Below are positions 1 to 10,680 of a DNA stretch of 35,742 nt, in pieces (position 1 is the first letter of the stretch; every line of letters begins with the position of its first letter). The position numbers were made by a program, and so were the translations under genes. A model generated the notes under the pieces. It was not told the DNA's origin. It was given only the letters and a program-made list of their open reading frames with translations, and made no database searches. This DNA is from Chaetomium olivaceum (lineage: Eukaryota > Ascomycota > Sordariomycetes > Sordariales > Chaetomiaceae), in assembly GCA_039881045.1 (NCBI GenBank), contig JAYWVB010000104.1, positions 1 to 35,742 on the forward strand, written 5' to 3'.

Positions 1-873
1 GTGTCCGAGACTCGGGCTTTGCTTTCATGCTTCCAGATTCTTAGAAGTAAGCGTGATGGGGAGTCAATAAGTCCAGCGATGAGAGACTGCAAATGATGAG
101 TCGCATTTTTCAATCTGCGTAATACACAGTTGTTCATGACTCTGCAACCGGGCAACCCATGCATCGATGACGATTCACATGTTTCCTCCCTTGCAGTGTC
201 GTCCCCTGTTCGTGTTCGTCTGGTGACCCCTCCCCCTCTGAAAACGAGGTGGGGTAGGTCACCCGGCCACGTTGGGGCCCTGTATTCACTCCACTGTAAC
301 ATCGTCAATCACTTTTGCCGAATGGGTGGGCAGCAACGACGGCAGCAACTTTATCTAAACATCTGAGAATCGGTTCAAGTAATTTTCTTACTCAAGGAAT
401 CCTCCGGTGAAATAGATTCGAGAGACGCCATAGTTGCGCCAATACCAAGCGTGTTCTCTAGATCCGTTGAGGGTCATCGAGATCCTTACAACCTCAGGCT
501 CAGGGAAGGAAGACGGAAGGAGACGGCGTGAGAAATGGCGAGTGTTGCGGCTCCTATCTCTAGGTATGCATCTCATAAGGCTTCCATCATTTCCCATAGT
601 CCGAATCACCCTCTCGGGCTTTTATCGATCACTACATCCAGAAGCTACCTGGGACAACCCCATGCCGACCTCTCTTGCTAACCATCGACCAGGGCCTCCC
701 TACGAGGGTTGGCAATTTCACTGCCACCACGGGTTGGGATCATACCCTCTCCTTGTCTAACAGGCGGACTGAGATTCTCATCCAGCTTTGTTGCGGGCGC
801 GAGGCGGGTTCGGGCCCCGCTGAACTAGGAAGGAGACGGCGAGAGGCCGCGTGGACGAGGGGTTTTAAGCACG
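1..873. other. Left-edge region, no gene recognised
   Basis: No conserved protein, RNA gene or repeat is recognisable here. Several open frames exist on both strands, but none reads like a known family. The stretch is probably the promoter and 5' leader of the HAD-like gene that follows. The frame feeding that gene's first clear exon is open back to about 675 but contains no ATG. An extra upstream exon is therefore possible; a CTAAC followed by CAG near 678-694 could be an acceptor. Confidence 0.4.
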
Positions 874-2316
874 ATGTTAAAGTCGGGGGGTCGGGGCGGG
901 AGCCGCCTTCTTTTGCGTTTGCTTTTGAGTAAGTCCCCTCATCTACTAGCTGTGGAGGAGGCCTGGGAGGACCGAAGGAATAAGTGGCTAACACGGGCAG
1001 CATCGACGGCGTCCTACTTCACGTCGCCAAGCCGATCCCCGGCGCTACCAAGATCCTCAAGTTCCTGAACGACTACAACATCCCTTTCATCCTGCTCACC
1101 AACGGCGGCGGCAAGCACGAAACGGAGCGCGTCAAGGATCTTGAAGCAAGGCTCGGTGTGCAACTATCGACCGACAACTTCGTCCAGTCCCACACGCCCT
1201 TCCAGGAGCTGCTCGAGGGGCCGGACAGCTTGCGGGACAAGACTGTCCTAGTGACGGGATCCGACTACGAGGAGTGTCGCGCCATCTTCAGGGAGTAAGC
1301 CACCCATCCACCCTCCATTCCCTCCTAGACAGCCCCCGGACTAACCACCTCGTAGGTACGGCTTCCAAAACGTCATCACCCCGCCGACATCTACGCCGCG
1401 GACCCGACCATCTTCCCCTTCCAATCCGCGACCTCCTACACCACCCCTTCCCAACCCCTCCCCAAACCCCTCTACTCCCAACCCGGTCCCATCATCAACC
1501 CCGCCACCCTCGGGTCCCACCTTAAAATCGACGCCATCTTCGTCCTCAACGACCCGCGCGACTGGGCCCTCGACCTGCAAATCATCACCGACCTCCTGCT
1601 CTCCCACGCGGGCTACCTCGGCACGTACTCCCCGCTCAACTACACCAACCCCGACCCCAACCCCGACCCCAACCCACCACCACCACCACCAACAACCCCA
1701 AGGAAGGCAAGGAAAAGGGGGGCTGGCAAAACGACGCGCAACCCGCGCTCTACTTCAGCAACGCGGACCTGCTCTGGAGCGCGGGGTACCACCTGCCGCG
1801 GCTGGGGCAGGGCGCCTTCCAGGCGGCCGTGGCGGGGCTGTGGCGGCGAATCACGGGCGGCGCGGAGCTGAGGCGGATGTGCATTGGCAAGCCGTACGGG
1901 CGGACCTATCGGTTTGCGGAGCGGGTTCTGGGGGGCATCGCAGGGCTGTGCATCGTGTTTTGTCTGGTAGTGCTGCTGCTGCTGCTGCTGCTGGGGGTGA
2001 GGGGGGTGGTGGTGGTGGTGAGAGTGAGCTTGGGGCGTTGAAGAGGGTGTATATGGTGGGGGATAATCCGGAGAGTGATATTGCCGGGGCGAATGGGTAT
2101 GTCAGTGAGGAGGGGACGGAGTGGGTGTCGGTGTTGGTCAAGACGGGGGTATGGAGTGCGGAGAGGGGCGGGAAGTTGGAGGGGGTGTTTAAGCCGAGGG
2201 AGGTGGTGGATGATGTGATGGGGGCGGTTAAGTGGGCGTTGAAGAGGGAGGGGTGGGAGCAGGGAGTAAAGGGGAAGGAGTTGGAGTGGTGTGGTGGTGT
2301 GAGGAAGGTAGGGTAG
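874..2316 (+). CDS. CECR5-like HAD-superfamily hydrolase (frame broken in this sequence)
   Basis: This is a member of the HAD (haloacid dehalogenase-like) hydrolases of the CECR5/TIGR01456 type, usually mitochondrial and of uncertain substrate. Exons are about 874-928, 1001-1294 and 1356-2316. The first intron has a GCTAAC branch point, and its removal rebuilds the nucleophile motif FAFAFDIDGVLL. Later motifs are FILLTNGGG (motif II region) and YMVGDNPESDIAGANGY (motif IV). The frame is broken at CCCC 1379-1382, CCC 1673-1675 and G6 1930-1935, each consistent with one missing base. A missing G at 885-890 would connect the ATG at 874. With these four bases restored all phases close and the protein is about 437 aa, normal for the family. 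Two low-complexity inserts, Pro/Asn/Asp/Thr-rich (about 1640-1700) and Ala7 plus Gly-rich (about 1971-2030), separate conserved blocks. The family call is firm; the start is uncertain because an upstream exon could replace 874. Either sequencing error or pseudogene decay could explain the breaks. Confidence 0.82.
1971..1993 (+). repeat. CTG/GCT trinucleotide microsatellite in coding sequence
   Basis: About seven tandem GCT/CTG units lie inside the third exon of the HAD hydrolase. In the frame that joins the flanking conserved blocks they encode a run of seven alanines followed by a Gly-rich stretch. In the uncorrected frame they would encode leucines. It sits between the FAERVL helix and the YMVGDNP motif, so it is probably a surface-loop expansion. 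Confidence 0.85.
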
Positions 2317-2630
2317 GGGTAAATACCGTCGTGAGAGTGTACATAGAAATCAATGAGAAAGAGAGAATATAGACTAAAGAAAGACTATAGAGGAAGACTC
2401 TATAATAAGGTGTTGAGGTTGAGATATAGATAGTCTAGAATCAACCTATGCTTCTTAGTAATAATGCTAGTATGATATTCGTAAATTCTCCTGTGAGGAG
2501 GAGGGAATGAGGTGTCCCGAAGTTGTCGTTCCATCTGCTCATGATATTGGAACTCATTCTTGCCACGAAAGGAACAACTGCTAACCGAATATAAGCTATA
2601 AGTTTGAAGCCCTGGACCAATCACCTGATC
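2317..2630. other. Intergenic, AT-rich 3' flank
   Basis: This is relatively AT-rich sequence between the HAD gene stop and the tRNA gene, probably holding the 3' UTR and polyadenylation region. Nothing coding is recognisable. Confidence 0.5.
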
Positions 2631-2720
2631 GGCTTGGTGGTCTAGTGGTATGATTCTCGCTTAGGGTAAACCCTATAGCTCATCTTGCGAGAGGTCCCGG
2701 GTTCAATCCCCGGCCAAGCC
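2631..2720 (+). tRNA. tRNA-Pro (anticodon AGG) with a 19-nt intron
   Basis: This folds as a cloverleaf. The 7-bp acceptor stem pairs GGCTTGG (2631-2637) with CCAAGCC (2714-2720). The anticodon stem CTCGC/GCGAG is split by an intron. The T-arm CCGGG-TTCAATC-CCCGG is canonical. The loop TTAGGGT places the anticodon AGG at 2663-2665, decoding proline CCU/CCC. The intron lies at about 2667-2685, one nucleotide 3' of the anticodon, the standard position for eukaryotic nuclear tRNA introns removed by the tRNA splicing endonuclease. The mature length is about 71 nt. An oligo-T tract follows at 2727-2730 and serves as the Pol III terminator. Confidence 0.95.
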
Positions 2721-2726
2721 CCATTG

Positions 2727-2730
2727 TTTT
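2727..2730 (+). terminator. Pol III oligo-T terminator of tRNA-Pro
   Basis: The first run of four T residues lies seven bases downstream of the discriminator end of the tRNA. A second T-rich tract follows at about 2737-2741. This is the usual RNA polymerase III stop. Confidence 0.75.
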
Positions 2731-4176
2731 GCTTTCTTTTTCTCATCGGGAAACTTTTCCCATTGGGAGACTCTAGTGGTTGTTGGCTGTGTGTCGAGGA
2801 TGACACAAACACTAATCCAACGTAACCTTTTTTTGGCCGATAGTTCATCAAATATCTAACAACTTTGCTTAGTCTGCGCGTGATCTAGAATTACTACTCT
2901 CGTCCTTTACATTTTGACCGAAGACCATGCCTTTCAACATCTCATGGTCAGATGTCGTGAGCAATAAAGCTCCTTCGAGGTCTCGGCGAGCAGCGTGACT
3001 GATTCTGGTTGGCGTATCTATATTACCATCCACTCCAAAGCGCTGGCGGTGATGACTCTGCAGACACCCTCGGCCGCTTGGGATGACACAATTCCTTGAA
3101 CGGAGACAGACGGAAAGTCTTGTGCAAAGGAGGTTTCTGGACAACCGCAGACCGCCCTGGCCCAATGCGGTCGTCAAATCGTGCCGCCCGACGGAAGCAT
3201 ATCTAGAAAGCCTGGACCCGGGTTCTGAGGCCGGCCATAAACTAAAGTTAATACCAAGCTCTCTTTGTCTCCGGCAATGGCGTCTGCTGTGGTAGCGGGA
3301 TAATCTGCCACAAATAGCCGGGAGGTGGCCCAATTTATGCGCTGCTATTTTCGTGGGGCCGTGTGTGCCGTCGACGCCGCTTGGCGAGTCCGCGGCCGGG
3401 AAGCTGGGACGCCATCTACCCCAATACTATTTAATGTGCGGACGGCCGCGATCTTAAGTCTGTTGGCCGGGACTCCGAGGGACCGGGACGGTGTGATATT
3501 GAAGGTTTGATGTACGTCGGATACGAAGCCGGGGCTAGACTAAGGTGTTGCGTGGCTGAGAAGGTATCTGGCACAGCGGCAGCGGGTTCGCTTTCAAGGT
3601 CTCCCGCATTCTTCCAGCTCTCAAACGGGTTGCCAGTTCGTGAGCAGAAAGCAGCCCAGACCAGAGGACTCCTCTCCTCCCTGCCATGCCACGACATGCC
3701 ATGGATGCCACGCCATGCCCAGGTCTCGGCTCCAGGCGGGAAAGGCACTAGGGCAAAGGGGAGCTGGGCGCGGAGTGGTGTGGAAGAGGGTTCTTGGTTC
3801 GTCGTCCCCAAGCACTTCGGTAAATTCCAAGGTGCTCAATTCGTTGAGCAAGACGGCTGTGTCGCATTCAATAGCCCTTAGCTGCATTGTCCCGTTTGAG
3901 AGTCTCGGTGTCGAATTGAAGAAGACCAGGCTTCGGAGAACACTGGAAGGGGCAGAAAGACAAACGGGACGCGGGGGAGTTGAGGAGTCCCCCAATGCGG
4001 AAACCGCGGCTTCCTCTCAGGCCAGCTGCGGCTTATCAGATTGGCATGAGTTGCGATGTCTTAATTTTTCCAGCTTTTAGGTCATTGAGATTCGGGTCCT
4101 TGCCTTTGGTCATTGTCTTTAGGAATTTGAATACAATTGTCCTCCCTTCGTTGGTAAAATGATGTGGTGAGGATCT

Positions 4177-4190
4177 CCGTTACGTAACGG
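4177..4190. repeat. 14-bp perfect palindrome CCGTTACGTAACGG
   Basis: The sequence equals its own reverse complement and contains TTACGTAA, which resembles the symmetric sites bound by fungal bZIP factors. It lies about 1.4 kb upstream of the OPT start, so any regulatory role is speculative. Confidence 0.4.
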
Positions 4191-5567
4191 AAGTCGCGAA
4201 CCCGAGCGATTTCGACTCGGCATTCCCTGCTCCGGAACCCCAGACCTTGGTTAAGCCAAACGGCGCAAGGGACTGTCAATTCGTGCGTGCCTGGCTCCTG
4301 ATGCCCCGCAAACCGGCTCTTGACCTCGCTGATCCTCCCTCATGACCATGCTGCCATCGCCTGTTTTGACGCCAAATCGAACTATTGTGATGATACTCGG
4401 GAATTCCGGGAGCTGCCTCTAGTTAGTGCGCCTATCAGCTGGGGACCGTTTAGCATTCCTATCTTCAACAACCAGGTCATGGAGACAAATGATAAGAAGC
4501 ACCGAAAGGTTCAGATAGCTGCGAGGAAGGGCAAGCCGCCATTCCATTGGCCGAGACATTGGCATGCAGCCGATTCCACATCAGCCCCGGTGGCGAGCGC
4601 CGGGGTGGCATGTGGAGGCGTTTTGGTAGCGCCGTTTTGCGGACTCCCGACCGTTCTGTTCCTGGTACAGGAAAGGAGATCGCTCCTGGGGGAGCCCGCC
4701 TTTGATAGGATCGTCTTGAGGGTGTGGGCTTTGTGGGCGGCGTTCCCATCTCTGCTGTGAAAGAAGCGGGCGATCACTTCCACAGACCAGGACAACACGC
4801 ATGAGGGTTATCGCATCATTGCGGGACGGATCGCGATGTTCGAGAGGCATGCTCGCCTACAAACGGTCAACCTGCGCCCCAGACCTCTGGGCGGGCCAGC
4901 CCCCGCTTCCAACCCCTGCGGTTCCCTGCCTCTCCATCGGGAATTCGACCCATCGCCCAGCCCATCAAACCAATTTAGGCAGGTCAGCAATTAACTTTGC
5001 TGGGGGCTGCATCTTTCCGCGATACTGGCTGGCTGGCTGGTTTGCGTGCTCTTCCAGAAACAGGGCCCCTCCCACGCCTGGTTTCTCCCATCCGTCCACC
5101 AAGGCGACACCCTAACTAACTAGCGCCCACTGAGAGGCCGACCTGACCACCCAACGCCATTGTCCGGTCCCAAAGTCGGAGCCGACGTAGAAATCCACCA
5201 GATCCCCCTCGCGCCTCTCCTGTCTCTCCCCTTTCGGAATCTTTCGCATTCCAGTCCGTCAACCCCAAGCCCCGCTCAGCGATCTGCGCCGAGCGCGCAA
5301 GACAGCCATGTCCACGCTCAACAGACATTAACCGCCCCTTGTCTTAGCTGCGCTGTACCTGTCGCCTGATCTCCCCTCCCGGCTCCGTCATTTTCATCCG
5401 AACACTAGAAGATCGGACGATCGCGCGACGATTGCGACAAATTGTGACGCCGACACGACTGCAGCGATAGCGATTGCTGCTCGACCGAACCCGACTGCCC
5501 GGCCTCGCCGCGCCGAAAAGCACGTGCGGGCCCAGCCTTGCGCGGCTGGGAGACCAAATCCGGCAAA

Positions 5568-8186
5568 ATGGCGTTGAGGTTTCTCAAGTCCTTCCGACGA
5601 CGGCGGGAAGACGAGAATGTGGTACCAGACATGGAGGGATCGACGGAGGGATCAATGGAGGCGGACTCGACCGGCTTCGCGTCGTTGAAGCAATTCGAGA
5701 AGATGCACCGATTCGACCCAAACCTGCCGTTGGACGAACTGGAGGAGGTCGACATTGCGCTGAACACGGACAATGTCGAGAAGGGAGCCGAGATCGAGCA
5801 GATCCTAGCCGAGGATAACTCGCCATATCCAGAAGTGAGATTTCAATATTTGCCTGCCTGCTTGTCCGGTTTCGGGAGTGACGGGCTCGGGAGAAAAGAG
5901 AAGACATGCGTGTTCTAACATCCGCTTCTTAACAAGGTGCGAGCTACGGTCCGGAATTTCGACGTTGATATGCCGGTAAATACGATACGAGCATGGACAA
6001 TCGGCATGTTTCTCTGCACTATTGGGTCCGCCATCAACATGGTGTTGTCGCTCAGGAACCCGAGCATCTCGCTCACGACCTTCGTCATCCAGCTGATCGC
6101 CTATCCCATCGGTCTCGCCTGGGACCTGGTCTTCCCCGACCGGGTATTCAATGTCTGGGGTCTCAAATTCAACTTCAAGCCAGGGCCGTTCAACTACAAG
6201 GAGCACGTCATTATCGTGGTCATGTCAAACGTAAGTCCGGCCGGTGGCCCATATCGCCAGTAGTTGCTGACTCTTCCCAGGCTGCCTATGGTGGTGGTGC
6301 GCTGTATGCCACCGATGTTATTATCGCACAGCGGATGTGGTACAAGCAGGATTTTGGCTGGCTATGGCAGATGATGTTCGGCATCACGACGTTATGCACG
6401 GGCTATGGGCTGGCTGGCCTGGCAAGGAGGTTTCTCGTTTGGCCCGCCGCCATGATCTGGCCGACTGATCTCGTCAACTGCGCGCTCTTCTACACCCTCC
6501 ACGACCACTCTCCCACGGACCCGGCACGGGCCAACGGTTGGAGCATCAGCCGCTACAAGTGGTTCATGCTGGTTTTCTCCGGCTCGTTCCTGTGGTATTG
6601 GTTCCCAGGCTATTTGTTCATGGGGCTGTCATGGTTTTGCTGGCTCACCTGGATTTGGCCCGAAAACGTTGTCGTTAACCAGATTTTTGGTGGTTACAGT
6701 GGCTACGGCCTACTCCCCATGACTCTGGTAAGCACGGGTTATATTGCTCTGCCATGGTGCCATTGCTGATTTTTTTTTTTCAGGATTGGAGTATCATCTC
6801 GGGCTATCTCATGTCCCCGCTCATTCCGCCCTTCCACGCCATTGCCAATGTGGTGGGAGGCATCACGGCCTTCTTCGTCGTTATCTCGATTGGAATCCAC
6901 TACTCGGGCATGTGGTACTCGGCTTACCTCCCAGTCCAAAACTCGCACGCATACGACAACACCGGCCATCTGTACAATGTGTCGGCCATTTTGGGTGATG
7001 ATATGCAGTTTGACGAGGCCAAGTACAACGCATATTCACCCCTCTACCTCCCGACACAATTCGCTCTTGCCTATGGTCTCTCCTTTGCCGCCATCACCGC
7101 CGTCATTACTCACGTTGCACTCTATCACGGCCGCGAGATTTGGACGCAGTGGAAACTAGCCCGGTCGCAGGAGGACGATGTTCACATGCGGTTGATGAAG
7201 AAGTACCGCGACGCGGAGGACTGGTGGTACACCGTGCTCTTCGTTGTCATGCTCGGCCTCTCTTTCGCTGTCGTCTGTGCCTGGGACACCAGCTTCCCTG
7301 GTGGGCTTACATCGTCTGCATCCTGATTCCGTTGGTATGGACGATCCCCATCGGCATTGTGCAGGCCATCACCAATATCCAACTTGGCCTAAACGTCCTG
7401 ACCGAGTTTATCGTCGGCTACATGCTCCCCGGCCGCCCTCTCGCCATGATGATGTTCAAGAACTACGGATACCTCTGCATGTCGCAGGCGCTCTACTTCG
7501 TCCAGGATCTCAAGCTAGGCCACTACATGAAGGTCCCGCCACGCGTCATGTTCTGGTCGCAGCTGATCGCGTCCATCTGGTCGGCCATTGTGCAGATCGC
7601 CGTCATGAACTGGGCGCTCGAAGCGATCCCCGACGTCTGCTCCGAGACGCAGGTCCACCAGTGGAACTGCCCCAGCGCCCGCGTCTTCTACACGGCCTCC
7701 ATCATCTGGGGCGCCATCGGGCCCGCCCGCATGTTCTCGGGCGACGCCCTTTATAGCTCACTACAATGGTTCTGGCTCGTCGGCGCCATCGCCCCCGTCA
7801 TCACCTGGTTCCTCGCCCGCCGCTACCAGCGCGGCATCTGGCGCTACGTCAACATGCCCCTCATCTTTGGCGGCTCGGGCATGCTCCCGCCCGCCACCGT
7901 CTTCATCTACTACTGCTGGGGCATTGTCGGCACCGTCTTCAACTTCTTCATCCGCCGCCGCCGCACCGGTTGGTGGCTGCAGTACAACTATGTCACCTCG
8001 TCGGCCCTCGACTGCGGCCTCATCGTCTCGACCCTCGTCATCTTCTTTGCCCTGTACCTTAGCGGCACCCAGGCCCCGAACTGGTTCGGGAATACGGCTG
8101 CCCTGAGGACTATGGACATGCTGAACTCGGCGGTGCAGATACCGCTGCCGCCCGGGGAGACGTTTGGGCCGAGCACGTGGCCTTGA
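5568..8186 (+). CDS. OPT-family oligopeptide transporter (one frame break)
   Basis: This is a proton-coupled small-oligopeptide transporter of the OPT superfamily, peptide-transport clade, predicted to sit in the plasma membrane. Exons are 5568-5834, 5937-6230, 6281-6727 and 6784-8186. All three introns are phase 0 with GT...AG ends. The start is the first in-frame ATG, in the context AAAATGG. The protein is about 803 aa, usual for the family. A hydrophilic N-terminus of about 90 residues precedes many hydrophobic helices. Seen signatures are the PGPFNYKEH block (exon 2), AAYGGGALYATDVI (exon 3), the KVPPR block in the fourth exon, and a GDALYSSLQWFW segment near the C-terminus. The frame breaks at 7296-7298, where TTCCCTGGTGG is one C short; restoring it joins CAWDTSFP to WWAYIVCILIP. 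The rest is undamaged, so I favour a sequence error. Substrate cannot be told from sequence; di- to pentapeptides or glutathione-like peptides are typical of the family. Confidence 0.92.
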
Positions 8187-9105
8187 TGGAGGGGGATGGG
8201 GTGGGTGTTGGTGTTGGTGTCGGTGTTGAAATGGATGGTGGTTATGGGGTTTGGGCGCTGAACAGGAGTCTGGGAGTTTAGGGAGTGGGATCTACCCTTT
8301 TGTTATTTGTTATGCCATGGGTATTTTTGGATGTACTTCTTTTTGGAAAGGGTATCTCTGTGTTTTATTTGGCTCTCGAAGATGGGCAACTAACCGACCA
8401 TGTTTGTCTTTGGAGGAGGGGGGGAGTGTTCGTTTGCGGCAAATGTGTCAGTTGTATCAGCAGCGGTGTTGGGAGTTTCGTATTATCATCCATCGGTGTG
8501 CCGGGTATCTCTCGTTGAGAGACCTAAGACTCGGTTTCAACCGTGTCTCGATCTCGGTCAAGGGGGGGGGGGGGTTGTCAACCAGAGGAGGGAGTGACGC
8601 CAGGGTGTATCGGGTGGTGTGGGTGAATGATGGGATGTCTTCACTCAAATCTTATTTTGGATGTCCTTCTGATACCTTGTGGGTTGATATCAGACGGAGG
8701 AATAAGGTGATGGATGGTATTTTAGTTACTTCTAACGGTAATGAAAGAGTGTTCGCGTGCCAGTTCTCTTGCGAACCCCCAACAACGGAATTATCGTTGG
8801 TCGCAAAAGCTAAAACGCCTCCGGGGATGCCGACATATATACACGAGCTAAACCAGTGAGTTGGACAAGGTTGGGTGTTACTTTCCACAACGTTTGAGAA
8901 ATTACAGACTGTGATGTTTCTGTGTGTCGGGAGCCTTTTGATGATCACAACAGCCGAGAATCCGTGGTACAGCCCAGAACTTCCATACCACCCCGAACCA
9001 CTCCAACCATCCAAAAGCCAAACCACAAACACATATATATATCAATCAATCATCATCCACATCCCCAATCCCAACCCCTCCCCCCCGCTTAACCCAATAC
9101 CCAAA
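8187..9105. other. Intergenic between convergent OPT and MOCS2B genes
   Basis: This holds the two facing 3' UTRs. It contains a run of 13 G at about 8562-8574 and GT-rich low complexity just after the OPT stop. An open frame at 8251-8859 begins with TTG, lacks family motifs and is not credited as a gene. Confidence 0.5.
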
Positions 9106-9823
9106 TCACCCCACCCTCTCCCCCCTGACCCCATCACGATTCGCCCTCCACACCCCTTCCCCGCCCTCAAACTCCTCCCGCTTCCACACCTCCACCTTCT
9201 CCTTGCACGCCTCCAGCGCCGCCTCGCCCGCGCGCCACGCCGCCTGCCGGTGCGGCGCCGACACCGCGATCAGGATGCTCTCCTCCCCGATGGGGACGGT
9301 GCCCAGCCGGTGGGACGATGGCGATGCCCTTGAGGGAGTGCTCGGCGTGGAGGGTGCTGGCGATGGAGAGCATGGTGCGCAGGGCTAAGGGCGGGTAGGC
9401 GGTGTAGGAGAGGTGGGAGACGGGTTTGGAGGCGAAGGTGTCGCGCGTTGTTCCTGAGGGGGGGGGGGGGGTTAGTTTGGGGTTGGGGTTGGGGGTTGGG
9501 TGTTGGGTTTGGAGGGGGAAGTTGGGAGGATGGAAGTTGGGAGGATGGAAGTTGGGAGGAGGGAAGTTGGGAGGAGGGAAGTTGGGAGGAGGGGAAGTTG
9601 GGAGGAGGGAAGTTGGGAGGAGGGAAGTTGGGTGTTGGATGAAGGGTGTTGGGTGGAGGAGAGGGGGCTGCAAACCGGCAAAGAGAACAATGGCGCCTGC
9701 TTGGGGGGAGCGCACGCGGTCGGTGACGGATTGGATGCTGAGAGGGGAGCTGGTCAGGGCGACGTAGCAACCGTCTTGGGAGAGCGAGGAGTCCTCTTGG
9801 GGTTCGGGTGGCGGGGTGGCCAT
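9106..9823 (-). CDS. Molybdopterin synthase large (catalytic) subunit, MoaE/MOCS2B family (one frame break)
   Basis: With the small MoaD/MOCS2A partner this enzyme adds two sulfurs to cyclic pyranopterin monophosphate, giving molybdopterin for nitrate reductase, sulfite oxidase and related enzymes. It corresponds to Aspergillus cnxH. Exons (minus strand) are 9823-9676 and 9453-9106; the 222-nt intron splits the Gly of LFAG|TTRD. Conserved blocks are AGAIVLFAG, HRLGTVPIGEESI and a C-terminal KEKVEVWKREEF. The last carries two lysines seven residues apart, matching the catalytic Lys119/Lys126 pair of E. coli MoaE. Corrected length is about 164 aa. One extra G at 9312-9314 (plus strand) shifts the frame before HRLG; removing it closes all phases. 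The start ATG at 9823 is the only sensible one. The family assignment is firm. Confidence 0.9.
9519..9638 (+). repeat. 15-bp minisatellite inside the MOCS2B intron
   Basis: About seven tandem copies of AAGTTGGGAGGA(G/T)GG run from 9519 to 9624, then a degenerating copy. One unit has an extra G (9579-9594). The array is G-rich on the plus strand, so the pre-mRNA of the minus-strand gene carries the C-rich complement. Regularly spaced GGG/GG blocks could form G-quadruplexes in DNA. It accounts for much of the 222-nt intron, long compared with the 50-110-nt introns elsewhere in the window. Confidence 0.9.
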
Positions 9824-10680
9824 GGTGATGATGATGAGGATGATGGAGGAGGAGGAGGTTCTCGATGTGTTATGTGTTATGTGTTATGACCAAGGTCCGG
9901 AGTCAGGTGGGGTAGGTGTTGGACTCGAGGACCGAGTGCACCGCTTTGTTGGATTGTCTAAGCTCAGTCGAGTCAAGTCGAGTCCTGGGTATAACCTAAA
10001 GGTGAGACCCTGGAAATATGATGTCGAATTCAGGGATCTGTTGTTCTCAACGACAGGCAGATATTCAAGCCGAGGACCTGTCAGGCCTGTAGTCTCCGAG
10101 GCCGGGAGCAAGGGTGTGTGTGAGTGGGAGATTTAAGATTTTAAGAGTGAATTGAGTGAGTAATTGCACATGAGCACGACGACGACTAAGCGTTGGTCAA
10201 AGCAGGAGGGCGTGTGATCTGTTGCCTGGGCCTTTTCCGCTCTTTTATAAAAGCACAAACTTTCCAGATAATTAACAACTGCAATCGTTGCGTTCTTACA
10301 TCCAATTCTACAACTTGTTCAAAGTTCCAAGTTCAACCTTCAATTGATGTTCAAGCTGACAAGAGCAATCCACCACAATCAACACCGTTATCTGAGTCAC
10401 TCCGCACTGTAACCGATCATCGGCAAATCTTCGGCGATTAGAACAGGTGTGAATTTACGTCTTGGCAAGGTGAGCTTCCTCTTCGAATCCATTGATTGCA
10501 TCCAATCCCCATCCCACTCTTGGCTTCAAGATCGCTTGACTTGCAAGTGGTTTCCACCTCCGACTCTACAACCACGAGCCGCATCGAGAAGGGGATACAA
10601 TCGCATCTTCTGGCGCGTTTTCTGGCATTACCTAGTTCTCCTTTCATTTTCCTTTTTTTTTTTATTGCGATTCTCTCTCC
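9824..10680. other. Divergent promoter region, MOCS2B (-) and RBM5-like (+)
   Basis: This is shared upstream sequence between two divergently transcribed genes. It includes a short tandem TGTTATG repeat near 9870-9890. The last 200 bases are pyrimidine-rich, ending in a T10 tract and CTCTCTCC directly before the RBM5-like start, typical of fungal 5' leaders. No gene is recognised. Confidence 0.5.

Larger units (their letters stand above)
2721..5567. other. 2.8-kb stretch without a recognisable gene
   Basis: Apart from the tRNA terminator and a short palindrome (4177-4190) I recognise nothing here. Open frames up to about 150 codons occur on both strands, but they overlap one another, often lack an ATG, show no conserved motif and have no credible splice partners. 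The minus-strand frame 2869-3333 ends in a plausible-looking peptide but starts only at TTG. The last few hundred bases are likely the promoter and 5' UTR of the OPT transporter. Confidence 0.45.

Noticed and set aside
2869..3333. Minus-strand frame of 154 codons
   Set aside because: It begins at TTG, not ATG, and has no family motif or credible splice sites. Open frames of this length are common by chance in GC-rich DNA.
8251..8859. Plus-strand frame of 202 codons after the OPT gene
   Set aside because: It starts with TTG in GT-rich 3' flank, contains a G13 tract and shows no recognisable domain.
9426..9767. Plus-strand frames coding Gly/Trp/Glu repeats (SWEEG-like)
   Set aside because: These are translations of the intronic minisatellite, antisense to the MOCS2B gene.
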